Positions 56,043-64,000 of a stretch of DNA of 64,000 nt are shown here, one piece after another. A program made the translations under genes and the position numbers. Below the pieces are notes generated by a model. That model did no database searches. It saw only the letters and a program-made list of their open reading frames with translations, and was not told the origin of the DNA. The stretch comes from Amycolatopsis solani (GTDB lineage Bacteria; Actinomycetota; Actinomycetes; Mycobacteriales; Pseudonocardiaceae). Each line of letters starts with the position of its first letter. Within the stretch, counting starts at the first letter, position 1. The DNA lies in NCBI RefSeq assembly GCF_033441515.1, contig NZ_JAWQJT010000001.1, forward strand, positions 496,001 to 560,000. Direction: 5' to 3'.

Positions 56043-56249
56043 TCAGGAAACAGCGGTGATCAGGTCGAAGACGGGGGCGAGCAGGTCGACCGGCTGGCCG
56101 ATCGGCCCCAGCACGCTGCCGAGGTCGACGCCGGGCACGAGCCAGACGGAACCGTCGGTCGGGTCGGCACTGGCGACGCCGGCGGCCAGGCCCGTGAACG
56201 CCGTCGCCGCGACGAGCGGCAGCAGCACGCGGGCAGCAAGACGCTTCAT
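56043..56249 (-). CDS. Small secreted protein 2
   Basis: This 68-aa protein starts at ATG 56249 (MKRLAARVLLPLVAATAF) with a signal peptide ending near ASA (residue 28). The mature ~40 residues are hydrophobic and Gly/Pro/Val/Asp-rich (LVPGVDLGSVLGPIGQPVDL) without cysteine. Size and mature composition resemble its neighbour at 55811-56029, 13 bp downstream. Confidence 0.75.
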   Translation of the reverse strand: MKRLAARVLLPLVAATAFTGLAAGVASADPTDGSVWLVPGVDLGSVLGPIGQPVDLLAPVFDLITAVS

Positions 56250-56275
56250 GCGTTTTCCTTTCCTCACAGGGGTTT

Positions 56276-57961
56276 TCAGCGGAGAACCGACGTGATCGGC
56301 ACGATGGTTCCGTCGGGGACCCACTGGCCCGCGTAGTCGCGGTCCATCACCATTCCGGTGGCGTGGGGTTCGGTGGGGTACATCGGCATGGCGTTGACCT
56401 GGGCCGCGGCGAAGATCTGGACGTCCCCGGCGGCGCCACCGCCACCGAGCCAGTTCCGGAAGCCGCCCAGCGTCGGGCTTTCGCCGCCGAAGCGGTCGCC
56501 GACCGCGACGGCGTACCCGACCGCGGTCGCCTCCCGCGGGTCGAAGCGCAGCGGCAGCGACGCGCTCGCGACGGAGTTGACGATCGGCCCGTTCAGCAGC
56601 CACGGGGCCAGGTACAGCCCGTACTGGTGGGTGGGTTCGAGGCGTTGCAGCTCGGCGGCCCGCGTCATCGCGGTGTACCCGGCGGACCAGCCGGAGACGA
56701 CGACGAGCGCGGTGTCGGGCCCGGCGTCCGGCCGCACGGCGAGCCCGGTGCGCGCCGCGGTTTCCCGCACCAGCTTCGCGGCCGCCACACCGCGCGGGGA
56801 GTCGTCCTCGACCAGCGTGATCGCGGACGGCTTGCGGGTGGCCAGGAACTCGACCAGTTTGACCAGCGCTCCGCTGTCCTCCGGCGTCAGCGCGTCGGCC
56901 GGGCAGGCGGTGAGGACGTCGGCGCGGCCGGCGACCAGGCCGCCGAGCGCCGCCGCCGCGCATTCCGGCGCGTCGGCGTCGAGGATCGACGGGCCGGGCG
57001 CACGGCCCGCGTCGACCTCGACGACCGTCGTCGTGTCGCCGCGGCGGATTTCCAGGTCGCTGCGGCCGGGCGGCAGCTCGACGTCGGCCCACGTGCCCTC
57101 GGCCCCGGGCCGCGCGACGGCCTTCGTGACCAGGCCACCACGCACGCCGGCGGAGAGGTCGTCGCCCGCGCCCGGCGGGAAGTGCACGAGGTTGTGGCCC
57201 GGCCGTTGCGGGCTGACCAGCACCGGGAAGCCTGCGTCGTCGGCCAGCAGCGGCACGCCGGGCACGGGCAGCGGCGGCGGTGCCGGGATCGCGCCCAGCG
57301 CACTCCACGCGACGAACGCGGCCGCGACAGCCACGGCGCCGAACCGGTAAGCGCGGCCCTTGAACACCCCGGCGAGCACCGTGACCACGACCGGCAGGAC
57401 CGCGACGGCGACCACGGCGAGCCCGAAGAGCGTCGTGGCGAGCCGGCGGTCGAACCCGAGGCCGGACAACCCGAACCGGACCGCGCCGGCCAGCACCAGC
57501 AGGCCGCCGAGGGTGAGCGCGAGGGGCCCGGGCCGGACGGCCGCGGTCGTCACCGGCCCGAGCAGCGCGAAGCCGAACCACACGGCCGCGGCGGCGACGA
57601 ACACCGTGTCGATCGCGAACTCGACGCCGGTGCCGCCGAGCGACGTCTCCAGCACGACGAGCACCAGCAGCGCGGCCGACGTCCAGCGGGTGACCCGCGG
57701 GAAGACCGGCACCGCCACCGCGAGCACGACGTGGATCGCCAGCGCGACCACGTTGATGTCGACGGCGAAGGCCGACACCACGGCGAGCAGCGCCGAAACC
57801 CCGCCGAGGACGTACAGCGTGCGCGGCGGCCGCTGCCCCGGCGGCCGCAGGAGACCGCCGCCGGCCAGGAACGCCGTCGAAAGCAAGAGGGCCAGCCGGA
57901 GCACCAGCGCAAGGAAGTCCACTGTGGACGAGCCCGTGGGCGCGGGGTGGTCGTGTTCCAT
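56276..57961 (-). CDS. Multi-pass membrane protein of unknown function
   Basis: This 561-aa protein has about seven to eight transmembrane helices in the first ~240 residues and then a ~310-residue soluble domain. The soluble part has alternating hydrophobic and acidic stretches (LTLVEDDSPRGVAAAKLV-like) and a C-terminal globular region with few charged residues. The start is ATG 57961 (MEHDHPAPTG) with GAGGAG upstream; the His/Asp-rich beginning is notable. I do not recognise the family. It is followed 26 bp later by the two small secreted protein genes, so the three probably share a transcript. Confidence 0.78.
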   Translation of the reverse strand: MEHDHPAPTGSSTVDFLALVLRLALLLSTAFLAGGGLLRPPGQRPPRTLYVLGGVSALLAVVSAFAVDINVVALAIHVVLAVAVPVFPRVTRWTSAALLVLVVLETSLGGTGVEFAIDTVFVAAAAVWFGFALLGPVTTAAVRPGPLALTLGGLLVLAGAVRFGLSGLGFDRRLATTLFGLAVVAVAVLPVVVTVLAGVFKGRAYRFGAVAVAAAFVAWSALGAIPAPPPLPVPGVPLLADDAGFPVLVSPQRPGHNLVHFPPGAGDDLSAGVRGGLVTKAVARPGAEGTWADVELPPGRSDLEIRRGDTTTVVEVDAGRAPGPSILDADAPECAAAALGGLVAGRADVLTACPADALTPEDSGALVKLVEFLATRKPSAITLVEDDSPRGVAAAKLVRETAARTGLAVRPDAGPDTALVVVSGWSAGYTAMTRAAELQRLEPTHQYGLYLAPWLLNGPIVNSVASASLPLRFDPREATAVGYAVAVGDRFGGESPTLGGFRNWLGGGGAAGDVQIFAAAQVNAMPMYPTEPHATGMVMDRDYAGQWVPDGTIVPITSVLR

Positions 57962-57983
57962 CGAGACTCCTCGGTGCAAGTTT

Positions 57984-58029
57984 GTCGTGAGTGTTTGGTC
58001 GGGTTAGAACCCGACCAAACACTCACGAC
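57984..58029. terminator. Dispersed palindrome copy B
   Basis: Two perfect 22-bp arms (57984-58005 and 58008-58029) flank an AG loop, 4 bp after the stop of the 618-aa gene. It matches copy A at 4499-4542 except for one A-T to G-C change made in both arms. Confidence 0.85.
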
Positions 58030-58033
58030 CGCG

Positions 58034-59890
58034 TTACTTGATGTCCGCGTCCGCGACCACGAACAGCTCGGAGTGCGGCTTGGCGTTGCCGAAGTCCCCG
58101 TGCGGCCACGACTTGCGGTTGAAGTTGATGCCGACCTGCCCGGTGAACTCGTCCCGGAAGTTCGAGTCGACCGCGACCTTCCCGTCCGGACCGAGGTTCA
58201 GCAGGTTGACCTTGTGGTCACCGTCCAAACCGGACCGGGCGACGAAGTAGTTCGACACCGCGAGGTGCTGCGGCGACGTGGTTTCGTGGTAGAAACCGTC
58301 GCTGCCGAGCGCCCAGTTGTCGTAGGCGCCCCAGTGCGGGCCCGCGCCCGGCGTGCCGGGGTTGATCGGGGCCGCGCCGACGACGGTCGGCAGGTCGCCG
58401 CCCCCGCCCTGCTGCGCCTTCGCCTTGGTGTCGACCCGGCCCTGGATGTCCTCGATCCGGTCGCCGGCGTTGACCAGCTTCTGGATGTCGAGGACGTAGA
58501 CGCCGCCGGTGGTGCCGGGGTCGTCGGCCGAGAGGGTGCCCTTCTGCCGCCCGACGATCGCGCGGTAGAGGTACTTGTCGTCCGGGCTCGTCTGGATCCA
58601 GCCACCGTTGGAGCTGGCGCCGTTCGAGTCGTTGTTGGCGTAGATGGACTTGTTCGCGGTGCCGTCGTCGAACACCTCGATCCAGTGCGGCTCGGCCGCG
58701 GTGATGTCCGGCGTGTAGAACACCGCGCCGCCCTGCATGGTCTGGGCGAACGCGCCCTTGTGGCCGGCCACGTTGGTCACCGTGGTCTCCATGACCGCGC
58801 GGCTCTCGGCGTGCAGCGGGTCGGCCGGATCGGCGCGGGGGCCGTCCTGCAGGTACGACACCGACTTCAGCTTCGGGTGGTTGCGGTCGGAGATGTCCCA
58901 GGTCCGCACGGTCGGCCGCCGCAGGTACGGCGACGGCTGCTTCACCGGGTCGAGGATGATGTTGCGCGGCTCGGCGTAGTCGGACGTGACCAGCGTGTTC
59001 AGGTCCTCGCGGGCCTGGATGCCGTGCGGGTTGGCGCAGGTCGGCTTGCCCAGCTGCGGCAGGTTGTCGCAGAGCTTCTGGTTGTCGCCCTGCGGGGTCG
59101 CCGCCGGCGACTCGGAAAGCACCTCGGCGTTCTGTCCGAAGTGGACGACCTCGCCGGGGCTGCCCGCGAAGCCGTTGCCGATCTGCGTGGAGCCGTCGGC
59201 GTAGGCGTGCGGCCCCGGCACGACCGGGCCGCCCATGTAGGTGCCGTACGCGGTGCCGTCCTTGAGCACCCAGTAGGCGTCGGGGACGCTCCCGCCGAGC
59301 GTGTTCGTCGGCAGGCTGACGCCCTTGAGCTTCAGCTGCGGCAGCGCGCTGACGTCGAAGGCGTACGTCGCGGCGGCGAACAGCGCGCCGGCGTAGATCG
59401 TGTCGCCCTTGTGCCACACGTACTGCATGTGGTGCGGCTCGTTCTCGACGAGCGGCCCGACGGTGGCGGTGTTGACGACCTTGCCGTAGGTCGGCGAACC
59501 CTGCGTCGCGTCGATCACGGCGAGGAAGTCCGGCCCCGGCAAGGCGTTCTTGATCTTGTTGAGCCCACCGCCGAGCGTGCCCGGCAGGTTCTTGACGTCC
59601 TTGACGAGCGTGTCGGCGATGTTTTCGTCACCGGCCCAGACGAGCAGCCACTTCTTCGGCGTGCCGTCCGCGGACCGCGACTCGGCGGTCAAGTCCTTGG
59701 ACACCAGGTGGTTCTGCACCCAGTACTGCTTCCCGTCGGACGCGGTCTTCGCGTCGGTGACGGTCTGGACGTCGGCGTAGGCGCCGGTCGACGAACCGGT
59801 GTACGTGACCGCACCGGCCGCGAGAGCGAGTGCCGCGGCGCCGGTCACCACCTTCCGCCACCGGCCCGGGCGCAACGGGGTTGATCGCAT
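58034..59890 (-). CDS. Secreted selenium-binding-protein-like (SBP56/methanethiol oxidase-type) protein
   Basis: This 618-aa protein has a signal peptide (about 1-40, MRSTPLRPGRWRKVVTGAAA) and a large beta-propeller-type domain. Motifs resembling the SBP56 family include NEPHHMQYVW, NPHGIQAREDLNTLVTSDYA, RPTVRTWDISDRNHPKL and the C-terminal SWPHGDFGNAKPHSELFVV, with many conserved His/Asp residues. SBP56 enzymes can oxidise methanethiol with copper. The protein is longer than classical SBP56 (~470 aa) and exported, so the activity is uncertain. It ends at the dispersed palindrome. Confidence 0.62.
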   Translation of the reverse strand: MRSTPLRPGRWRKVVTGAAALALAAGAVTYTGSSTGAYADVQTVTDAKTASDGKQYWVQNHLVSKDLTAESRSADGTPKKWLLVWAGDENIADTLVKDVKNLPGTLGGGLNKIKNALPGPDFLAVIDATQGSPTYGKVVNTATVGPLVENEPHHMQYVWHKGDTIYAGALFAAATYAFDVSALPQLKLKGVSLPTNTLGGSVPDAYWVLKDGTAYGTYMGGPVVPGPHAYADGSTQIGNGFAGSPGEVVHFGQNAEVLSESPAATPQGDNQKLCDNLPQLGKPTCANPHGIQAREDLNTLVTSDYAEPRNIILDPVKQPSPYLRRPTVRTWDISDRNHPKLKSVSYLQDGPRADPADPLHAESRAVMETTVTNVAGHKGAFAQTMQGGAVFYTPDITAAEPHWIEVFDDGTANKSIYANNDSNGASSNGGWIQTSPDDKYLYRAIVGRQKGTLSADDPGTTGGVYVLDIQKLVNAGDRIEDIQGRVDTKAKAQQGGGGDLPTVVGAAPINPGTPGAGPHWGAYDNWALGSDGFYHETTSPQHLAVSNYFVARSGLDGDHKVNLLNLGPDGKVAVDSNFRDEFTGQVGINFNRKSWPHGDFGNAKPHSELFVVADADIK

Positions 59891-60199
59891 GGTTCTCCCA
59901 GTTCTTGTTCACGGACGGAAACCGTTGGGACACAACGGAAAGCTGACGTCAGCCGACCTGGACGGGATATTCGCGCCAAGCGGACGAAGCGTCCAGCCGT
60001 GATCAAAGAATGGGACTCGCCCCAATCGGGTGAATCTCCCACGAGGTGGACCGAGTTGACGGACACCTCTAGGCCGAATGGGTGGGCAAGACGTCTAGAC
60101 CAACCGGTCGTGTCACGGTTGGTCACAATGGCGCAGCCCCGGCACCTGAACGCCGGGGCTGCTCGTTACGAACTCGTTATGAAGTGCGGGGAACTTTGG
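59891..60199 (-). promoter_or_regulatory. Intergenic region upstream of the SBP-like gene
   Basis: About 309 bp without a gene. It holds an inverted repeat GACCAACCG-N9-CGGTTGGTC (60098-60106/60116-60124), a possible operator, and the terminator of the upstream zinc-ribbon gene. Confidence 0.45.
60133..60162 (-). terminator. Terminator of the zinc-ribbon gene
   Basis: A perfect 11-bp stem (60133-60143 with 60152-60162, 8-nt loop) lies 38 bp after the zinc-ribbon gene stop. Confidence 0.75.
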
Positions 60200-60841
60200 T
60201 CAGAGTTTGCTGCCGCAGTCCGAGCAGAACAGCGCGCCCGGCTTGTTGCCCTCGCTCCCGCAGCCGCCGCAGCGGACCTTGAGGGCCAGGGACGTGCCGC
60301 AGGACGAGCAGAACTTGCCGCCGTTCGCCTTCAGGCCGCAGCCGGGGCAGGTGACCTTCGCGCGGGTGTCGAGGTCGAGGTCGGTGGTCCAGTCCTTCTC
60401 GCGGGCCTTGTCCCAGATCTGGTCGCGCTGGGCCGACGCCTGGGCGCGCGAAATCTCCTCCGCGACGCTCGGCGAGCAGCGCAGGCACTGGCCGATCTCC
60501 TCGTTCCAGCACTGGTCGTGGCACATCCAGTCCCCGCAGCCTCGGCACTGGCGGAAGCTCGGGGTGATCTCCTGGACGGCGGCGGCGAGCGCCTTGTCCT
60601 TGGCGGGCGAGTTGGTCGCGCGGTCGTAGCGCCACTGGTCGGCCGAGTTGCTCAGGTCGCGCAGGGTGCCGCCGAAGAACGAGCCCACGGCGCGAAGCAC
60701 GCTTCGCCCGGTCTCGACGTTGTCGCGCTGGAACGCGGAGCGGAAGCCGTTCCCGCAGCGCTCGCAGCGGAACTCGAACTGGTACCCCTGCGTGTTCGAG
60801 AGGTCGGAGAAGTTGTCCGTGAAGGGCACAGAGTCAGCCAC
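60200..60841 (-). CDS. Multi-zinc-ribbon protein
   Basis: This 213-aa protein has at least four Cys pairs: CERCGNGF near residue 26, CRGCGDWMCHDQC near 100 with further cysteines CLRCS, and two C-terminal ribbons CPGCG...CSSCG and CGGCG...CSDCG. The last two resemble double-zinc-ribbon domains. There is no signal peptide or membrane segment. It probably mediates protein or nucleic acid binding. It is divergent from the vanX-type gene. Confidence 0.82.
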   Translation of the reverse strand: MADSVPFTDNFSDLSNTQGYQFEFRCERCGNGFRSAFQRDNVETGRSVLRAVGSFFGGTLRDLSNSADQWRYDRATNSPAKDKALAAAVQEITPSFRQCRGCGDWMCHDQCWNEEIGQCLRCSPSVAEEISRAQASAQRDQIWDKAREKDWTTDLDLDTRAKVTCPGCGLKANGGKFCSSCGTSLALKVRCGGCGSEGNKPGALFCSDCGSKL

Positions 60842-60980
60842 GGCCCATCTTCGCCAGCCGCCCGCGGCGCCGGGGACGAGAGATTTGCCGACAACGACCC
60901 GGCTACCAGCCGTTACGGATCCCGAAGTGCTGCCCGAAAGGCGGCTGAATGTCCGGCACCGGAGGTGCTAAACGAGAGGC

Positions 60981-61748
60981 ATGCCGATCTTCCGGGCGCT
61001 CGCCGCCGTCACCCTCGCCGCCGCCACGGCCCTCGCCGTCCCCAGCGCGGCGCAGGCCACGTCCACCGGCTTCGTCGCGCTCGCCGACGTCGCCCCCTCG
61101 ATCCTGCAGGACATGCGCTACGCGACGCAGCACAACTTCGTCGGCCGGCGCGTCGACGGCTACCTCGCACCCAGCTGCCTGCTGACCCGCCAGGCCGCCG
61201 ACGGGCTGCGGAAGGCCCAGCACGAACTGCGCAAGCAGGGCTACACCCTCAAGGTCTACGACTGCTACCGCCCGCAGCGCGCGGTCGACCACTTCGTGCG
61301 GTGGGCGAAGGACCTCGCCGACGAGAAGATGAAGGCCGAGTTCTACCCGAACGTCGCCAAGGACCGGCTCTTCGCCGACGGGTACATCGCCGAGAAGTCC
61401 GGGCACAGCCGCGGCAGCACCATGGACCTCACCATCGTGAAGCTCCCGCCGCGGTTCCAGCGGCCGTACTTCCCCGGTGAGCCGCTCGAGCCGTGCTTCG
61501 CGCCGCGGCGGTTCCCGGACAACACGGTCGACATGGGCACCGGCTACGACTGCTTCGACCCCTTGGCCCACACCGACAACCCGGCGATCACGGGGGTCGC
61601 CCGGGAGCACCGTCAGCTGCTGAAGACCACGATGGCGGCGGCGGGGTTCCGGAACCTGCCCGAGGAGTGGTGGCACTTCACGCTGAACGACGAGCCGTTC
61701 CCGGACACCTACTTCGACTTCCCGGTGACCCGCCACGCCTCGCGCTGA
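60981..61748 (+). CDS. Secreted D-Ala-D-Ala dipeptidase (VanX/M15D family)
   Basis: This 255-aa metallopeptidase has a signal peptide (1-26, cut after AQA) and the M15D motif SGHSRGSTMDLT, with zinc ligands His142 and Asp149, then EWWHF with Glu229 and His232; Arg97 in DCYRPQ fits the VanX arginine. Four cysteines (66, 95, 172, 191) could form disulfides, consistent with export. Classical resistance VanX is cytoplasmic, so this exported form more likely acts on released peptidoglycan dipeptides. No vanH or vanA neighbour is present. Confidence 0.88.
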   Translation: MPIFRALAAVTLAAATALAVPSAAQATSTGFVALADVAPSILQDMRYATQHNFVGRRVDGYLAPSCLLTRQAADGLRKAQHELRKQGYTLKVYDCYRPQRAVDHFVRWAKDLADEKMKAEFYPNVAKDRLFADGYIAEKSGHSRGSTMDLTIVKLPPRFQRPYFPGEPLEPCFAPRRFPDNTVDMGTGYDCFDPLAHTDNPAITGVAREHRQLLKTTMAAAGFRNLPEEWWHFTLNDEPFPDTYFDFPVTRHASR

Positions 61749-61765
61749 GCCCGGGCCGGAAACGG

Positions 61766-61801
61766 GAAAGGCCCCCGCCGGAAACCCGGCGAGGGCCTTT
61801 C
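61766..61801. terminator. Bidirectional terminator between vanX-type gene and rpoC
   Basis: A 16-bp stem with one mismatch (61766-61781 with 61786-61801) lies between the convergent genes, with A- and T-rich ends on both sides. Confidence 0.85.
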
Positions 61802-61814
61802 TCGTGACTCAGCT

Positions 61815-64000
61815 TCAGCGGAAGTCGCGGCCGAAGTCGTAGTCGTCCAGCGGAACCGCGGCACCGGTGCCCGTACCGAACACGTCCGGGGTGTAGTAGC
61901 CGTCGTCGTAGGACGGGATCGCGTACGCCGCGACCCGGGCCTCCTCGGTCGGCTGCACCTGGATGTTGCGGTACTTGTTGATGCCCGTACCGGCCGGGAT
62001 CAGCTTACCGATGATCACGTTCTCCTTGAGGCCCACGAGCCGGTCCGAGCGGCCGTTGATGGCCGCGTCGGTCAGGACGCGCGTGGTCTCCTGGAACGAC
62101 GCCGCCGACAGCCACGAGTCCGTGGTGAGGGACGCCTTCGTGATACCCATCAGCACCGGACGACCCGAAGCCGGCTCGCCGCCTTCGGCGACCGCGGCCC
62201 GGTTCGTCGCCTCGAACTTGGTCCGCTCGGGCAGCTCGCCCGGGAGGAAGTCCGTGGCACCGGAGTCGATGATCGTCACGCGGCGCAGCATCTGCCGCAC
62301 GATGACCTCGATGTGCTTGTCGTGGATCGACACACCCTGCGCCCGGTACACCTTCTGGACCTCGTCCGTCAGGTGCATCTGCGCCTCGCGCGGCCCCATG
62401 ACCCGCAGGACCTCGTGCGGGTCCGGCGTGCCTTCGAGCAGCTGCTGGCCGACGTTGACGTGGTCGCCGTCGCCCAGCGGGCCGTTCGGGGTGTTCGCGA
62501 GCCGCTGACGCTTGGACAGCTTGTCGAAGACGATCTCTTCGCCGCCGTCGTCCGGGATCAGCGTGATCTTCCAGAACCGCTCGCTCTCCTCGATGCGCAC
62601 GCGGCCATCGACGTCGGCGATCGGCGCCTTGCCCTTCGGGACACGAGCTTCGAAGAGCTCCTGCACACGGGGCAGACCCGTCGTGATGTCGTCACCGGCG
62701 ACACCACCCTGGTGGAACGTACGCATCGTCAGCTGCGTACCGGGCTCACCGATCGACTGGGCCGCGACGATACCCACGGCCTCGCCGACGTCGACGAGCT
62801 GACCGGTCGCCATCGAGCGGCCGTAGCAGGTCGCGCAGATGCCGACGGCCGACTCGCAGGTCAGCACCGAGCGGACCTTGACCTTCGAGATGCCGCTGGA
62901 GAGCAGCTTGTCGAGGGCCGGGTCGCCGATGTCGTCGCCCGCGTTCAGCACGACGTTGCCCTTGGCGTCCACCGCGTCCGTCGCGAGGTTCCGCGCGTAC
63001 ACGGAGGTCTCGACGTGCTGGTCGCGCAGGACCTTGCCGTCGCCGATGTCCTCGCCGATCGGCATCATGATGCCGCGGGTGGTGCCGCAGTCGACCTCGC
63101 GGACGATGACGTCCTGCGAGACGTCCACCAGACGCCGGGTCAGGTAACCCGAGTCGGCGGTCCGCAGCGCCGTGTCCGCCAGGCCCTTCCGGGCACCGTG
63201 CGTCGCGATGAAGTACTCCGCCACCGACAGGCCTTCACGGAAGTTGGCCTTGATCGGACGCGGGATGTACTCACCCTTCGGGTTGGACACCAGGCCACGC
63301 ATACCGGCCAGCGACCGGACCTGCGTCATGTTGCCCGCCGCGCCCGACTTGACGATCATGGCGATCGGGTTGTCGTCCGGCAGCGCCGTCTCCATGATCT
63401 TGTGGACCTCTTCGGTGGCCTGCGTCCACACCTTGACGAGCTCGTTGTTGCGCTCGGTGTGCGACAGCTGACCACGCTGGTAGCGCTTCTCCACCTGGGA
63501 GGCCTTGCCCTCGTACTCGTCGAGGATGGCCTTCTTGCCCACCGGGGTGAGCACGTCCGAGATGGCGACGGTGACGCCCGAGCGGGTCGCCCAGTAGAAA
63601 CCGGCGTCCTTCAGGCGGTCCAGCGTCTGCGCGACCTGGGTCATCGAGTACCGCTCGGCGAGGTCGTTCACGATCGCGGCCTGACGCTTCTTCGGCATCG
63701 GCTCGTTGATGAACGGGTAGTCCGCCGGCAGCAGCTCGTTGAACAGCACGCGGCCCAGGGTCGTCTCGGCCAGCCACGCCTTGCCCGGCTCCCAGCCCTT
63801 CTCCGCGAGCGCCGCTTCGTCGGCCTTGGCCGGCTGGCGGTCGGTGACGCGGATCTTGACCGGGGCGTGCAGGCTCAGCGCCTTGCGGTCGAAGGCCATG
63901 ATGGCCTCGGCCGGCGACGAGTACGCGTTGCCCGCGCCCTCGGCGTCCTCGGCCAGGCGGGTCAGGTGGAACAGACCCGTGACCATGTCCAGTCGCGGCA
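61815..64000 (-). CDS. rpoC: RNA polymerase beta' subunit, C-terminal part
   Basis: The frame runs in from the right edge, so only the last ~727 residues are present. It covers the region from the trigger-loop-containing domain to the end. It has the bridge-helix/trigger-loop neighbourhood ([20 protein letters not shown]), a zinc-binding cluster ([19 protein letters not shown]), the [20 protein letters not shown] motif with the trigger loop, and the C-terminal ending [10 protein letters not shown]. All are standard for actinobacterial beta'. rpoB is expected beyond the window. Confidence 0.97.
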   Translation of the reverse strand, partial: PRLDMVTGLFHLTRLAEDAEGAGNAYSSPAEAIMAFDRKALSLHAPVKIRVTDRQPAKADEAALAEKGWEPGKAWLAETTLGRVLFNELLPADYPFINEPMPKKRQAAIVNDLAERYSMTQVAQTLDRLKDAGFYWATRSGVTVAISDVLTPVGKKAILDEYEGKASQVEKRYQRGQLSHTERNNELVKVWTQATEEVHKIMETALPDDNPIAMIVKSGAAGNMTQVRSLAGMRGLVSNPKGEYIPRPIKANFREGLSVAEYFIATHGARKGLADTALRTADSGYLTRRLVDVSQDVIVREVDCGTTRGIMMPIGEDIGDGKVLRDQHVETSVYARNLATDAVDAKGNVVLNAGDDIGDPALDKLLSSGISKVKVRSVLTCESAVGICATCYGRSMATGQLVDVGEAVGIVAAQSIGEPGTQLTMRTFHQGGVAGDDITTGLPRVQELFEARVPKGKAPIADVDGRVRIEESERFWKITLIPDDGGEEIVFDKLSKRQRLANTPNGPLGDGDHVNVGQQLLEGTPDPHEVLRVMGPREAQMHLTDEVQKVYRAQGVSIHDKHIEVIVRQMLRRVTIIDSGATDFLPGELPERTKFEATNRAAVAEGGEPASGRPVLMGITKASLTTDSWLSAASFQETTRVLTDAAINGRSDRLVGLKENVIIGKLIPAGTGINKYRNIQVQPTEEARVAAYAIPSYDDGYYTPDVFGTGTGAAVPLDDYDFGRDFR

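Noticed and set aside
56363..59884. 1173-codon plus-strand open frame
   Set aside because: It spans two clear minus-strand genes and reads as Arg/Gly/Asp-rich nonsense, a common by-product of high GC.
60981..61748. Glycopeptide-resistance gene cluster
   Set aside because: Only a vanX-type gene is present, with an export signal; no vanH, vanA or vanRS neighbours.

Overview
The window is high-GC DNA with actinobacterial architecture: many GTG/TTG starts, 4-bp ATGA/GTGA gene overlaps and very GC-rich third codon positions. The gene order glmM, rpsI, rplM, two small WXG100 genes, a T7SS-associated Hsp70-like protein, eccC, eccD, mycP, eccB, then truA, rplQ, rpoA matches the ESX-4 neighbourhood known from Mycobacterium (Rv3441c to Rv3457c). 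The style of the dispersed repeats and the joined ribosomal operons suggest Amycolatopsis or another Pseudonocardiaceae member; that assignment is inference.

Layout. (1) 1-4512: a type VII secretion (T7SS) substrate pair at the left edge, then a fatty acyl-AMP ligase/acyl carrier protein pair divergent from a shortened cytochrome P450. (2) 4547-7067: glmM, rpsI, rplM. (3) 7328-8967: a lipoprotein and a DUF4333 membrane protein. (4) 9065-25966: an ESX-4-like secretion locus with two WXG100 proteins, an Hsp70-like ATPase fused to an extracytoplasmic T7SS domain, EccC, EccD, MycP, a further substrate pair, EccB, EccE and an EccE-coupled protein. (5) 26151-26492: a small secreted inhibitor-like protein. 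(6) 26515-34331: truA, the alpha operon (rplQ, rpoA, rpsD, rpsK, an extra 61-aa gene, rpsM, rpmJ, infA), map, adk, secY. (7) 34637-35785: a Pro-rich repeat membrane protein lying between secY and rplO. (8) 35888-45521: the spc and S10 operons, rplO back to rpsJ. (9) 45948-50277: the str operon (tuf, fusA, rpsG, rpsL). (10) 50278-51523: a repeat-rich non-coding stretch. (11) 51524-61748: an accessory block with a third T7SS substrate operon (YbaB-like, EspC-like, large WXG-like, membrane protein), a GNAT, an MmpS-like protein, two tiny secreted proteins, a large membrane protein, a secreted selenium-binding-protein-like protein, a zinc-ribbon protein and a secreted VanX-type dipeptidase. (12) 61815-64000: the C-terminal part of rpoC.

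How it fits together. EccB/C/D/E and MycP would form the membrane machine; the 97/106-aa WXG100 pair and three repeated 'EspC-like small protein + large WXG-like protein' modules are its likely substrates. The rest is mostly translation and transcription machinery organised as long minus-strand operons closed by strong hairpins.

The least explained signals are: a dispersed ~44-bp palindrome with a compensatory base change between its two copies (4499, 57984); a family of TGASTCA-centred palindromes arranged in stem-loops beside eccC/eccD and upstream of rpsL; a 17-nt leader motif shared by rpsJ and rpsL; a 61-aa basic gene embedded between rpsM and rpsK; and a truA without a standard start codon. 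No tRNA, rRNA, CRISPR array or insertion sequence was recognised.
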